From: Bradyrhizobiaceae bacterium PARB1
GTDB lineage: Bacteria > Pseudomonadota > Alphaproteobacteria > Rhizobiales > Xanthobacteraceae
Assembly (NCBI GenBank): GCA_002256345.1
Contig: NKIY01000003.1
Coordinates: 372,001 to 436,000 of the forward strand
Direction: 5' to 3'
DNA length: 64,000 nucleotides
Shown here: positions 53,655-62,260 of the stretch, in pieces
Layout of the letters: every line of letters begins with the position of its first letter
Numbering within the stretch: position 1 is the stretch's first letter
Notes under the pieces: generated by a model
What the model was told of the DNA's origin: nothing
Databases searched by the model: none
What the model saw: only the letters and a program-made list of their open reading frames with translations
Translations under genes and position numbers: made by a program

Positions 53655-55112
53655 TCACGGCAATCGCATCACCTTATCCGGATTCATGATCCCCTCCGGA
53701 TCGATCGCCAGCTTCACGCGGCGCATCAGATCCATCTCGACCTCCGACGTATAGAGCGGCAGGCGATCGATATGCATGCGGCCGATGCCGTGCTCGGCAC
53801 TGATGCTGCCGCCGCAGGCCACACTCTCTTGATGCACGATGGTGTTGGCTTCATGCGCCGCCGCTTCGCGCACCGCGGCATCGCCGATGTCATAGGGGAA
53901 GACCACGATCACATGCACATTGCCGTCACCGACATGGCCGCAATGCGCCACCTGGGCTTTCGGCAGACTGCTCTCAAGCCGCTGCGTGACGCGATCGAGA
54001 AATTCCGGCAGCGCCGAGACCGGCACCGAGGTGTCGTTCGACACCGTAAAGCCTTCGCGTTTGTTTGATTCGGAAATCGTATGCCGCAGCTTCCAGATGC
54101 GCTCGGCCTTGGCTTGATCGCTCGCAATGACGGCATCGATGATGAGACCGCCCTCCATGGCCGCTCCCAGTGCCGTTTCCAAGCTCTCGCGGGCATTCCA
54201 GTCCGGCGAACTATCAGCCAATTCGAGCAGGACATACCATGGCGCATCATCGGCCATCGGACTCCCGCTCGTCATGCCGTGGCGCAGCACGATCTGCAGC
54301 TGGCTGCGTGACATCAACTCGAACGCCTCGACGCGCCCGCCGGTCACGCGCTGCAACTCGCGCAGCAGCGCAATCGCATGGTCGACGCGCTTCAGTGCCA
54401 CCATGGCTGTCGCCGAGACCGCGAGCTTCGGATAAAGCTTCAGTACCGCGGCGGTGACGATGCCGAGCGTGCCCTCCGCTCCGACGAACAGTTGCTTCAG
54501 ATCGTAACCGGTATTGTCCTTGCGCAGCGCTTTCAGCCCGTTCCAGATCCGTCCATCGGGCAGCACAACTTCGAGCCCGAGCACCTGCTCGCGCATATTG
54601 CCATAACGCAGCACGCCGGTGCCGCCGGCATTGGTCGAGATCAAACCGCCGATCTCACAACTGCCGACGCTGCCGAGCAACACGGGAAACTGCCGGTCAC
54701 GTTCATCGGCCAGTGCGCGCATATCGGCGAGGATGCAGCCGGCGCCCACCGTCATCGCATTGTTGAGCAGATCGACTTGGTGAATCTTGTTGAGTCGCGA
54801 CACATTCACGATCAGTCCGGCCACGCCCGCCGGCACGATGGCGCCGCCGGTCAGCCCGGTATTGCCTGCCTGCGGCACGATGGCGACGCCATGCTGGCCG
54901 CAAAGGCGAACGACAGCGGACACTTCCTCCGTACTTCCCGGAAGCGCAACCGCCACTGCGTCTCCGCGATAGCGCGCACGCCAATCCTGTTCATAGGGTT
55001 CAGCATCCGCGCCGGTGCGCACATATTTCTCGCCGATGATATCGGCCAAGGCGCGACGAAACGCGGCACGATCCAATTCCGGGAGAGGCAAGCAACAATC
55101 CCTTCGCTTCAT
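53655..55112 (-). CDS. FAD-linked 2-hydroxyacid dehydrogenase (GlcD / D-lactate dehydrogenase type)
   Basis: This is a 485-residue VAO-family flavoenzyme. Seen: the FAD-binding domain with AIVPQAGNTGLTGGAIV, LGSVGSCEIGGLISTNAGGTGVLRYGNMREQVLGLEVVLPDGR and GAEGTLGIVTAAVLKL, and a substrate/cap domain with AHCGHVGDGNVHVIVVFP and SAEHGIGRMHIDRL. The His and Glu in those two motifs are the metal/substrate residues of D-2-hydroxyacid dehydrogenases. It probably oxidises a D-2-hydroxyacid to the 2-oxoacid, passing electrons to a carrier. ATG 55112 overlaps the Bug gene stop (ATGA). It is the last gene of the LysR-linked cluster. Confidence 0.9.
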   Translation of the reverse strand: MKRRDCCLPLPELDRAAFRRALADIIGEKYVRTGADAEPYEQDWRARYRGDAVAVALPGSTEEVSAVVRLCGQHGVAIVPQAGNTGLTGGAIVPAGVAGLIVNVSRLNKIHQVDLLNNAMTVGAGCILADMRALADERDRQFPVLLGSVGSCEIGGLISTNAGGTGVLRYGNMREQVLGLEVVLPDGRIWNGLKALRKDNTGYDLKQLFVGAEGTLGIVTAAVLKLYPKLAVSATAMVALKRVDHAIALLRELQRVTGGRVEAFELMSRSQLQIVLRHGMTSGSPMADDAPWYVLLELADSSPDWNARESLETALGAAMEGGLIIDAVIASDQAKAERIWKLRHTISESNKREGFTVSNDTSVPVSALPEFLDRVTQRLESSLPKAQVAHCGHVGDGNVHVIVVFPYDIGDAAVREAAAHEANTIVHQESVACGGSISAEHGIGRMHIDRLPLYTSEVEMDLMRRVKLAIDPEGIMNPDKVMRLP

Positions 55113-56101
55113 TCAGCCTTGAGGCCTGCGGCCTGGATCACCGGCCCCCATTTCGCGATTTCAGCTTTGACCTGCGCCGCGAGCTCGGCCGGCGTCGATC
55201 CCACGGGTTCGCCACTGAGTTCGATCAGCCGCTGTTTTACTTCCGCATCCAGCGTGGCCCTGCGGAATTCGGCGCTGAGGCGCTCGGTCATTGCCGGCGG
55301 CATGCCCGGCGGACCGAAGATCGCATTCCACGTATAGGTCTCGTAATCGGGCAGCCCTGACTCAGCCACCGTCGGAATGTCAGGGAATGCGCCCGCGCGC
55401 TTCTTCGTCGTCACGGCCAGCGCCCGCGCCGTTCCGGACTTGATGAAAGGCGCGGCGCCGCTGAGCACGTCGAACAGGATCGGAATCTGCCCCCCAATCA
55501 GGTCGTTCATCGCAGGTGCGCCGCCGCGATACGGCACATGCTCCATCTTCACACCGGCCATCGACTTCAGCAGCTCACCGGACAGATTGGGCGGCGTGCC
55601 GACGCCGGACGAGCCATAGCTGTATTTCCCGGGCTCGGCCTTCAGCATCGCGATCAGTTCCCTGACATTGGTCGCCTTGGACGGCGGCGGAACGAGCAGC
55701 ACATTCGGCACTGTCACGATCATCGAGATAGCCGTGAAATCCGCGACAGGATCATAAGGCGGCTGCTTTGCCATCAGCGGATTGATGGTGTGGGTGGAGA
55801 TCGTACCCATCAACAGCGTCTGGCCATCCGGCCTCGCCTTTGCCGTACGCGTGGCGCCGACGACGCCGCCAGCACCCGTCACGTTCTCGATGACAACGGT
55901 CTGACCGATTTGCTCGGAAACTTTTCGCGCCACATGCCGGCTCACCACATCGGTGGCACCCCCCGCTGCGAAAGGCACGATCAGCGTGATCGGTCCTTTC
56001 GGCAGATCATCCTGCGCCCATGCGCGCGTGCGCGACGAGAGCGCCGCAGCAGCCGCGATGGCGGCCGTTCCGAAATGTCGACGTGTCATACCTGTCGTCA
56101 T
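55109..56101 (-). CDS. Bug-family (TctC-like) substrate-binding protein
   Basis: This is a 330-residue periplasmic binding protein of the tripartite tricarboxylate transporter family. Seen: a twin-arginine-like signal (M-T-R-R-H-F-G-T-A-A) with cleavage near A-W-A-Q, then PITLIVPFAAGGATDVVSRH, VVIENVTGAGGVVGATRTAK, YGSSGVGTPPNLSGELLKS, MEHVPYRGGAPAMNDLIGGQIP and PDIPTVAESGLPDYE. Such proteins usually bind small carboxylic acids. No TctA/TctB membrane genes lie in the window, so it is an orphan. The start ATG 56101 has AAGGGTGG about 5 bases upstream. Confidence 0.92.
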   Translation of the reverse strand: MTTGMTRRHFGTAAIAAAAALSSRTRAWAQDDLPKGPITLIVPFAAGGATDVVSRHVARKVSEQIGQTVVIENVTGAGGVVGATRTAKARPDGQTLLMGTISTHTINPLMAKQPPYDPVADFTAISMIVTVPNVLLVPPPSKATNVRELIAMLKAEPGKYSYGSSGVGTPPNLSGELLKSMAGVKMEHVPYRGGAPAMNDLIGGQIPILFDVLSGAAPFIKSGTARALAVTTKKRAGAFPDIPTVAESGLPDYETYTWNAIFGPPGMPPAMTERLSAEFRRATLDAEVKQRLIELSGEPVGSTPAELAAQVKAEIAKWGPVIQAAGLKAE

Positions 56102-56200
56102 CGTTTCCACCCTTGATGTTTCCTATGGTCAGCATCGGTTGATCCGATGTCCGCCGGTCGCTCTCGCACACGGCGCGCCGCAGCGCCCCGTCGCCTTCAT

Positions 56201-56797
56201 TCAGATCGGTGCATGGCCGAGCGCCGCGCGAAAACGGTTCTTCACATAGACACCATCACGCGGCGGCAACACGCGCGGCGGGTTCTCGGCTTTCACCTTG
56301 ATCGTGGCGAGCCTGACGCCATCGCGCAAGGTTAGGCGCTTGCGCAGATCCTCGACACCGGCCATGTCACGGATTTCCCTGGTCCAGCCAAAGCCGCAGG
56401 ATTGCGCAACCTTGTCCAGGTTGACGCCCATGCCGGCATGGCTCACCTGCATCCCTGTCTCGCCGAAATGGCCGTTGTCGAGCACGGCAATCGTGAGGTT
56501 CACCGGTCGGCGCGTGGCAATGGTCGCCAGCGCGCCCATGCCCATCAGCATTTCGCCGTCGCCGGTGACGACCAGCACCGAATGATCCGGCTTCGCCGTC
56601 GCGAGACCAAGACCGACCATGACCGCGCTGCCCATGGCAGCCCAGAGATAGTAGTTGTTGTCGTGATCGCCGGCCGCCATCACGTCGTAGGACGGCGAGC
56701 CGAGGCCGGTGACGACCAATAGATCCTTCCGTCCGGCCAGCAATGTCTTCACGACCTCGCGGCGATCGAGTGCGCCGCCTGCGTTCACTTCACCCAT
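56201..56797 (-). CDS. thiamine-diphosphate decarboxylase, beta (C-terminal) subunit
   Basis: This is a 198-residue TPP-binding domain. Seen: GLGSPSYDVMAAGDHDNNYYLWAAMGSAVMVGLGLA, the Mg-TPP motif G-D-G at 79-81 (VVTGDGEMLMGMG) ending at Asn108 in VLDNGHFGETG. This matches the beta chain of sulfopyruvate decarboxylase (ComE) and the C-terminal part of phosphonopyruvate decarboxylase. Together with the alpha gene it should decarboxylate a 2-oxoacid to an aldehyde. ATG 56797 overlaps the alpha stop by 13 bp. The substrate is inferred only from context. Confidence 0.85.
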   Translation of the reverse strand: MGEVNAGGALDRREVVKTLLAGRKDLLVVTGLGSPSYDVMAAGDHDNNYYLWAAMGSAVMVGLGLATAKPDHSVLVVTGDGEMLMGMGALATIATRRPVNLTIAVLDNGHFGETGMQVSHAGMGVNLDKVAQSCGFGWTREIRDMAGVEDLRKRLTLRDGVRLATIKVKAENPPRVLPPRDGVYVKNRFRAALGHAPI

Positions 56798-57327
56798 TGC
56801 TTCTCTCCGATCAGGCGCTGTCCGAGCAGCAACGCGCAAGCCGAGTCCCCATTGAAAGCCATCGATGCCGCGCCGCGCAGCAAGGGCGCGACGTCCTGCG
56901 GTTCATCGGCGCGCCAGGTGAGCACGCCCATCAGGTTGAGCGCCCGCTCGGTCGCCTGCCCCATCGGATTCTGCCAGCCGTTGAACTCGGCCCAGTCGCC
57001 GCGCATGGTGACGACCATCAGCAGCGGAAACCGCGTGCAGGTCTGCAGCGCCAGCGTATTGATGCAATTCCCGACACCGCTCGACTGCATCAGCAGTGCG
57101 CCACGCTCGCCGCCCAGCCAGGCGCCTGCGAGATAACCGATGCCTTCTTCTTCCGTCGTCAGCACCACCGAATTGATGGCATTGTCTTCATTCGCCAGGC
57201 GAATAGCCGTCGAATGTCCAGCATCAGGCACATAGACGATGTGTTTGACGTCCGCTGCCTTCATAATATCGAAGACATCTCGTTGCCAACTCGCCTGCGC
57301 ATCAGGCGCATGTCCGGCGTCGCTCAT
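56785..57327 (-). CDS. thiamine-diphosphate decarboxylase, alpha (N-terminal) subunit
   Basis: This 180-residue protein matches the pyrimidine-binding half of TPP enzymes, similar to ComD. Seen: HIVYVPDAGHSTAIRLAN (residues 29-46), the catalytic Glu in LTTEEEGIGYLAGAWLGG (Glu59-61), GALLMQSSGVGNCINTL and MVVTMRGDWAEFNGWQNPMGQAT. The beta gene overlaps its 3' end. Split alpha and beta chains are typical of sulfopyruvate decarboxylase; phosphonopyruvate decarboxylase is a single chain. A palindrome lies 61 bp upstream and a LysR gene further up on the same strand. Confidence 0.84.
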   Translation of the reverse strand: MSDAGHAPDAQASWQRDVFDIMKAADVKHIVYVPDAGHSTAIRLANEDNAINSVVLTTEEEGIGYLAGAWLGGERGALLMQSSGVGNCINTLALQTCTRFPLLMVVTMRGDWAEFNGWQNPMGQATERALNLMGVLTWRADEPQDVAPLLRGAASMAFNGDSACALLLGQRLIGEKQWVK

Positions 57328-57387
57328 CCAAATCTCCGCTCATTGATCACCTAGACGCAAAGGCTAGCGCAATCGCGAGCATGGATC

Positions 57388-57415
57388 GCATATCGAATGA
57401 TGTGAAGAGATATGC
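57388..57415. promoter_or_regulatory. candidate LysR operator upstream of decarboxylase genes
   Basis: GCATATC (57388-57394) and GATATGC (57409-57415) are perfect complements separated by 14 bases, in an AT-rich stretch. It lies 60 bp before the decarboxylase alpha ATG and 57 bp after the LysR stop. This is the right place and shape for a LysR-type recognition site. The protein that binds it is inferred. Confidence 0.5.
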
Positions 57416-57471
57416 CGAAATTTGATCTCTGGCACTGCAACATCAAGCATCACAGTATTTGCGCACTTGCT

Positions 57472-58404
57472 CTACGGCGCTGCGAGCATGCGGCCGACCC
57501 AGATATTTCGCGAGACGAGATCGGCGGCGATGTCGGTGAAAGTCTTCGCGACGAACTGCGCTGCAGCGCTGACGGGTCGATCAGCGGGATAAGCGAGCAC
57601 CAGCTTGCGCTCAGGCGCGGGGTCGATCAGCGGCGCAGCGCATAGAGCCCCGCTCTCAACAAGTCCATGGATCGGCGCCAGCGGAAGCACGGTCGATCCG
57701 ACTCCGTTTCGGACCAGATCGATCATGGCCCCGAATGAATCCGCCTCGATACTCGCACGCAACTGGACTCCGGCCTGCCGCGCACATTCTTCCATGATGC
57801 CACGCAGTCCGTGCCGCTGGCTCGGCAGCACCAGATCCCGATCCTTCAGGCTCGCGAAGCGAACGGGCGCATTCATCGTCAGGCCGCCATCAGGTGCCCC
57901 GACCAGAAACAGCTTTTCCATCATCACCGGAACGATGCGCAGCGAGCGGAGCGGCTGTGGATCATAAGAGACCGCCAGCTCCAACTCTCCCCGCTGCAGC
58001 CAGTCGAGCAGATGGCCTGTAAAGGCCGACGACAGGCGAACCGACAGTTGCGGATGAGCTTGCTGGATCTTGCGCACCAGAGGCACCGTGACGATCTCAG
58101 CCACGGTCGGTGTGGTGCCGATCGAGACTTGCCCCGTGAAGGACAGCGCTCCGTTGGACGATATGTTGCGGATGGCCTCGAGCTCCGCCATCACACGAAC
58201 GGCATGGTCGAGAACCTCGCGCCCCACCGCAGTGATCACCATGCCGCGACCATGACGCTCGAACAGCGTCGCACCGAGCTCCTTTTCGAGCAGACGGATC
58301 TGCCGGCTCAGCGCCGGCTGGGCGATACGCAAGCGATCCGCCGCCTTACTAAGGCTTCCGAGTTCAGCGACATGGATCAGCGTCTTGAGCTGCGCGACAT
58401 CCAT
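57472..58404 (-). CDS. LysR-family transcriptional regulator
   Basis: This is a 310-residue LTTR. Seen: an N-terminal winged helix MDVAQLKTLIHVAELGSLSKAADRLRIAQPALSRQIRLLEKELGATLF-like region (first 50 residues), then a periplasmic-binding-fold effector domain with VSIGTTPTVAEIVTVPLV and LRASIEADSFGAMIDLVRNGVGSTVLPL. These are standard. It lies 144 bp upstream of the decarboxylase alpha gene in the same direction, not divergent as usual for LTTRs, with a palindrome between. It probably controls the decarboxylase-Bug-dehydrogenase genes. The effector is unknown. Confidence 0.93.
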   Translation of the reverse strand: MDVAQLKTLIHVAELGSLSKAADRLRIAQPALSRQIRLLEKELGATLFERHGRGMVITAVGREVLDHAVRVMAELEAIRNISSNGALSFTGQVSIGTTPTVAEIVTVPLVRKIQQAHPQLSVRLSSAFTGHLLDWLQRGELELAVSYDPQPLRSLRIVPVMMEKLFLVGAPDGGLTMNAPVRFASLKDRDLVLPSQRHGLRGIMEECARQAGVQLRASIEADSFGAMIDLVRNGVGSTVLPLAPIHGLVESGALCAAPLIDPAPERKLVLAYPADRPVSAAAQFVAKTFTDIAADLVSRNIWVGRMLAAP

Positions 58405-58435
58405 TTAATGGGATCTACCCGTGATAATGCGGGCG

Positions 58436-59371
58436 TCAGCCCGCACGCAGCATGGCATCCACCAGCAATCCTGCAAAGAGCAGCAATCCCGCATCGCGGT
58501 TCGACTTGAACAGCCGCAGGCACAGCGCGGAGTCCTTGATGTCGATCCGCGTGATCTGCCATGCGAGATGCGCGGCAAAAATGACAAGGCCGATCCAGGC
58601 AGGCCAGCCCGCACCGGCAAGCCGCAGCGCGACGCTGATCAATGCGACCGCAAGACCATAAAAGATGATCAACGCCGATTGCGTGCGCGCGCCGAACAGC
58701 AGCGCCGTCGACTTGATGCCGATCAGCGCGTCATCTTCCGTGTCCTGATGGGCATAGATCGTGTCATAGGCGATCACCCAGCAGATCGATCCGGCATAGA
58801 GCAACAGTGCCGTCGCATCGATGCGGCCGAACACGACTGCGAAACCCATCAACGCGCCCCACGAGAAAGCAAGACCGAGCACGCTCTGCGGCCAATACGT
58901 GATGCGCTTCATGAAAGGATAGGCCGCGACAATCGCCAGAGAGGCGATCCCGGTCGCGATGGCGAAGCCGTTGAACTGCAGCAGAACAACAAGACCGATC
59001 AGCGCCTGCAGAACGAGCCAGGCGAACGCCTTCTTCGCCGTCACCTGTCCCGCAGGGATCGGCCGCGAGCGCGTGCGCTCCACCTTGGCATCGAGATCCC
59101 GATCGGTGATATCGTTCCAGGTGCAGCCGGCGCCGCGCATGACGAAGGCGCCGATGAAGAACAGCACGATCATCTTCGGCAATTGATGCAGATCGTGCGC
59201 CGCGCCCGAGGCCAGCGCCGCCGACCACCAGCATGGCATGAGCAGCAGCCACGAGCCAATCGGGCGATCTAACCGCGACAGCCTCAGATAAGGGCGCGTC
59301 CATAGCGGGGCGACGCGATCGACCCAGTTATTGGCGGTCGCGTCGGCAACGCGGGCAGCCGCGTCGCTCAT
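58436..59371 (-). CDS. ubiA: 4-hydroxybenzoate polyprenyltransferase
   Basis: UbiA attaches the polyprenyl tail to 4-hydroxybenzoate in ubiquinone synthesis at the inner membrane. Seen in 311 residues: about nine hydrophobic helices; first Asp motif N-D-I-T-D-R-D-L-D (86-94) with the basic VERTRSRPIPAG after it; the second Asp motif YDTIYAHQDTEDD near residue 205. ATG 59371 overlaps the stop of the upstream secreted-protein gene (ATGA). It lies 31 bp downstream-facing of the LysR gene start, but transcription comes from the far side. Confidence 0.95.
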   Translation of the reverse strand: MSDAAARVADATANNWVDRVAPLWTRPYLRLSRLDRPIGSWLLLMPCWWSAALASGAAHDLHQLPKMIVLFFIGAFVMRGAGCTWNDITDRDLDAKVERTRSRPIPAGQVTAKKAFAWLVLQALIGLVVLLQFNGFAIATGIASLAIVAAYPFMKRITYWPQSVLGLAFSWGALMGFAVVFGRIDATALLLYAGSICWVIAYDTIYAHQDTEDDALIGIKSTALLFGARTQSALIIFYGLAVALISVALRLAGAGWPAWIGLVIFAAHLAWQITRIDIKDSALCLRLFKSNRDAGLLLFAGLLVDAMLRAG

Positions 59372-60078
59372 CGGGTGAGAACGTTGCCGTTCAGCGTATC
59401 GAAGGTGGTACCGCCGCTCTTGCGCGCGGTCGATGCGTCAGGCAGCGAGGCCGACGAGCCCAGCACGTCGCTGAGACGCGGCGCCGCAGCCGGGCCGCCG
59501 CCTCCACCACCGCCGCCGCGGGCGACGGCACAGACCTTCTGCCGCATGCCTTCGGTGTTCTTGTGGCCGGCCTGCATCTGCGCGCCGACATTGTCGGGAA
59601 TGCCGCATTTCGTGGCATTAGCCTTGATGTAGCTGAGCATCTTGACCTCGCTCTGCGAGAAGGCCGTGATCAGCTTGCAGGCTTCGTCCGGCGGCGCGCG
59701 GCGATCGCTCGCGGCCTTGATCGCTGCACCGCGTTTTTCAGCTTCCTGGCGCAGAGGAAGAAAACCCTTCATGCAGTCGTCGCCGCCGGGCGGACCTGCC
59801 TGCTGCGGCGGGGGGGCACCAAAACCGCCACCACCGAGCGGCGCAGCGCCGCCCGAGGGAAATGCGCTGGGCGCTGCAGCGGCCGGCGCGCCGCCGACCG
59901 GCGGAAACGGCGATGCGGCCGCCGGTGCGCCATTCACGGGCGGAAATGGCGATGCATTCGCAGGCGCGGCGCTCTGGCCAGGCAGCGGTGCGGGGAATGC
60001 ACCCTGCGCATAGGCACCGGCGATATGCATGGCGAACGCGGCCACAGCAAGTGGCGCAATAAAACGAGGGCTGATCAC
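59368..60078 (-). CDS. secreted hypothetical protein with Pro/Ala/Gly repeats
   Basis: This is a 236-residue protein of unknown function. Seen: a signal peptide (VISPRFIAPLAVAAFAMHIA, cleavage after A-Y-A), a repeat zone (about 30-95) with two copies of A-S-P-F-P-P-V-x-G-A-P-A-A-A, a helical domain with three cysteines (DDCMKGF, DEACKLI, ATKCGIP) plus one in KVCAVAR, and a Gly-run near residue 190. The helical domain of about 100 residues is the only folded part. GTG 60078 has GGAGG 8 bases upstream, so the longer reading to 60159 is rejected. It is coupled to ubiA by a 4-bp overlap. Confidence 0.8.
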   Translation of the reverse strand: MISPRFIAPLAVAAFAMHIAGAYAQGAFPAPLPGQSAAPANASPFPPVNGAPAAASPFPPVGGAPAAAAPSAFPSGGAAPLGGGGFGAPPPQQAGPPGGDDCMKGFLPLRQEAEKRGAAIKAASDRRAPPDEACKLITAFSQSEVKMLSYIKANATKCGIPDNVGAQMQAGHKNTEGMRQKVCAVARGGGGGGGGPAAAPRLSDVLGSSASLPDASTARKSGGTTFDTLNGNVLTR

Positions 60079-60278
60079 AGATTTTCCTCCGGCAGCACAT
60101 GTCCCGCAAAACGGGGCAGAAGCCATCCTGAATCCAGGCACTTCTACGATTCCTGCCAAGCCTTAACAACCCACCAATAAGCGGCCGATTTAGGCGGTAA
60201 CGCGGCGCAAGGCCGCGATATCACATGGTAATTCGTCGCATCTGCGCTAAAGCATCGGCCCTGAACGGGACATGAACC

Positions 60279-61043
60279 ATGCCGCAATCCGATTTCCGCA
60301 GCCCCCGCCTCTATGTTGACGCAAGCCTTGCGACGGATGCGGCCATCGCCCTCGACCGCAGCCAGAGCAATTATCTCGGCAATGTCCTGCGCCTGAACGC
60401 CGGCGATCCCGTGCTGGTCTTCAACGGCCGCGACGGTGAATGGCAGGCCGCCATCGCCGCCGGCAAGCGCGCCGACAAGCTGTTGGTTCTCAAGCAGATG
60501 CGCCCGCAGGACCGGCTGCCCGATGTCACCTATGCCTTCGCGCCGCTGAAACATGCGCGGCTTGACTACATGGTGCAGAAGGCCATTGAAATGGGCTCCG
60601 CGAAACTACAGCCGGTGATCACGCGTTATACGCAGGCGAGCCGGGTCAATACCGAGCGCATGCGGGCGAATGTGGTCGAAGCCGCCGAGCAATGCGGAAT
60701 TCTGAGCGTTGCGGAGGTCGGCGAGCCCTTGAATCTCGGCAAGTTTCTCGATCAGCGCGATGGCAAACGCCTGCTGATTTTCTGTGACGAGGCCGCGGAT
60801 GTCGCTGATCCCATTGCCGCTTTGGCCGGCGCCAGGGAAGCGGCGGCTGCCGGAATCGATATTGTGATCGGCCCCGAGGGCGGATTTGCCGAGGAAGAAC
60901 GGGCACTTCTGCTGAAACAGCCGACCATTCTGAGGCTGGCGCTCGGGCCGCGGATCATGCGGGCCGATACGGCCGCGGTGGCGGCGCTCGCGGTGGTGCA
61001 GGCTGTGCTGGGCGATTGGGCCGGCGGCCACGGGAACCATTAA
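60279..61043 (+). CDS. rsmE: 16S rRNA (uracil-1498-N3)-methyltransferase
   Basis: RsmE methylates U1498 of 16S rRNA. It is a SPOUT-class enzyme of 254 residues. Seen: an N-terminal PUA-like domain (SPRLYVDASL, YLGNVLRLNAGDPVLVFNGRDGEWQAAI), ALAPLKHARLDYMVQKAIEMG-like region (here FAPLKHARLDYMVQ), then the knot motifs VIGPEGGFAEEER and LRLALGPRIMRADTAAVAAL. ATG 60279 follows a divergent promoter region of 200 bp shared with the secreted-protein gene. hisZ begins 89 bp after its stop. Confidence 0.95.
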   Translation: MPQSDFRSPRLYVDASLATDAAIALDRSQSNYLGNVLRLNAGDPVLVFNGRDGEWQAAIAAGKRADKLLVLKQMRPQDRLPDVTYAFAPLKHARLDYMVQKAIEMGSAKLQPVITRYTQASRVNTERMRANVVEAAEQCGILSVAEVGEPLNLGKFLDQRDGKRLLIFCDEAADVADPIAALAGAREAAAAGIDIVIGPEGGFAEEERALLLKQPTILRLALGPRIMRADTAAVAALAVVQAVLGDWAGGHGNH

Positions 61044-61132
61044 GCCACTTGCCCAAAGGTGGTCGAAACGTCGCAAGGGCCGTGCTAAGGGCTGCGCCAG
61101 ACGCTACGCAATTGGAATCGCTGGACTTCGAG

Positions 61133-62260
61133 ATGACCAAACCCGCCGCCTGGACGGATACTCTGCTGCACTCGTTTGCCGAGGCGGGCTATGTCCATGC
61201 GTCGCCGGCGATTTTGCAGCCGGCTGAACCGTTTCTGGACCTTTCCGGCGAAGACATCCGCAAGAGCTTGTATCTGACCACCGACCTGACGGGCGAGGAA
61301 TTGTGCCTGCGGCCGGATCTGACGATTCCGGTGGCGCGCGACTATCTCGCCTCCGCACAGGCCGGACAGCCGGCGGGGTTCAGCTATCTCGGCCCGGTTT
61401 TCCGCTATCGTCTTGGAAAACCTAGCGAATTCCAGCAGGCAGGGATCGAGTCTTTCGGCCGCCAGGATCGCGCCGCTGCGGACGCTGAAATGCTGGTTTT
61501 GGCGCTGAATGCTGCGGCCGCACTGGGGCAACCCAGCGTCGAAATCAAGACCGGCGACGTCGCGCTGTTCGCCGCCCTGATCGAGGCGCTCGACCTCTAT
61601 CCGGTCTGGAAGCGCCGCCTGATGAAAGACTTCAACCGCCAGGCGAACCTCGCGGAAGATCTCGACCGGCTCACCGTCGCGGAGTCACCGGTCCGCAACG
61701 AATATGAAGGCGTCCTGGCCGCCCTCGCCGGCTCCGATCGCAAGGCCGCGCTGGCTCTGGTCACCGACCTGATGTCGATTGCCGGGGCAACCAATCTTGG
61801 CGGCCGCTCGGTGGCGGAAATCGCCGATCGCTTCCTCGAGCAATCGACGCTGAAAGGCGGCGCTTTGCCGAAGGATGCGCTGGCGCTGATCAAGCGTTTT
61901 CTCGCGATTGCCGGCACGCCGGACGATGCGCTGGCCGAACTGCGCGAGCTTGCATCTGATGCGAAACTCGATCTGACTTCGGCGATCGACGAGTTCGAGC
62001 AGCGCATCGGCTTCATGGCCGCTGGTGGCATCGACACGGCGAAAATCAAATTCGCCACCGCCTTCGGCCGCGGGCTGGATTACTACACCGGCTTCGAATT
62101 CGAGCTGCATGGCATCGGTAACGGCATCGAGCCGCCGCTGGTCGCTGGCGGGCGATATGACAAACTGCTGTCGCAGCTCGGCGCACCGAACCCTATTCCT
62201 GCCGTCGGCTTCTCGATCTGGATCGACGCGTTCTCGTCGCGCGCGGGAGACGCGTCATGA
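61133..62260 (+). CDS. hisZ: ATP phosphoribosyltransferase regulatory subunit
   Basis: HisZ is a catalytically inactive relative of histidyl-tRNA synthetase that activates short-form HisG in histidine synthesis. Seen in 375 residues: a class II synthetase core ([36 protein letters not shown]), then [16 protein letters not shown] and the final [27 protein letters not shown]. The anticodon-binding domain of true HisRS is missing. ATG 61133 gives the conserved start. It overlaps hisG by 4 bp, so the two subunits are made together. Confidence 0.94.
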   Translation: MTKPAAWTDTLLHSFAEAGYVHASPAILQPAEPFLDLSGEDIRKSLYLTTDLTGEELCLRPDLTIPVARDYLASAQAGQPAGFSYLGPVFRYRLGKPSEFQQAGIESFGRQDRAAADAEMLVLALNAAAALGQPSVEIKTGDVALFAALIEALDLYPVWKRRLMKDFNRQANLAEDLDRLTVAESPVRNEYEGVLAALAGSDRKAALALVTDLMSIAGATNLGGRSVAEIADRFLEQSTLKGGALPKDALALIKRFLAIAGTPDDALAELRELASDAKLDLTSAIDEFEQRIGFMAAGGIDTAKIKFATAFGRGLDYYTGFEFELHGIGNGIEPPLVAGGRYDKLLSQLGAPNPIPAVGFSIWIDAFSSRAGDAS

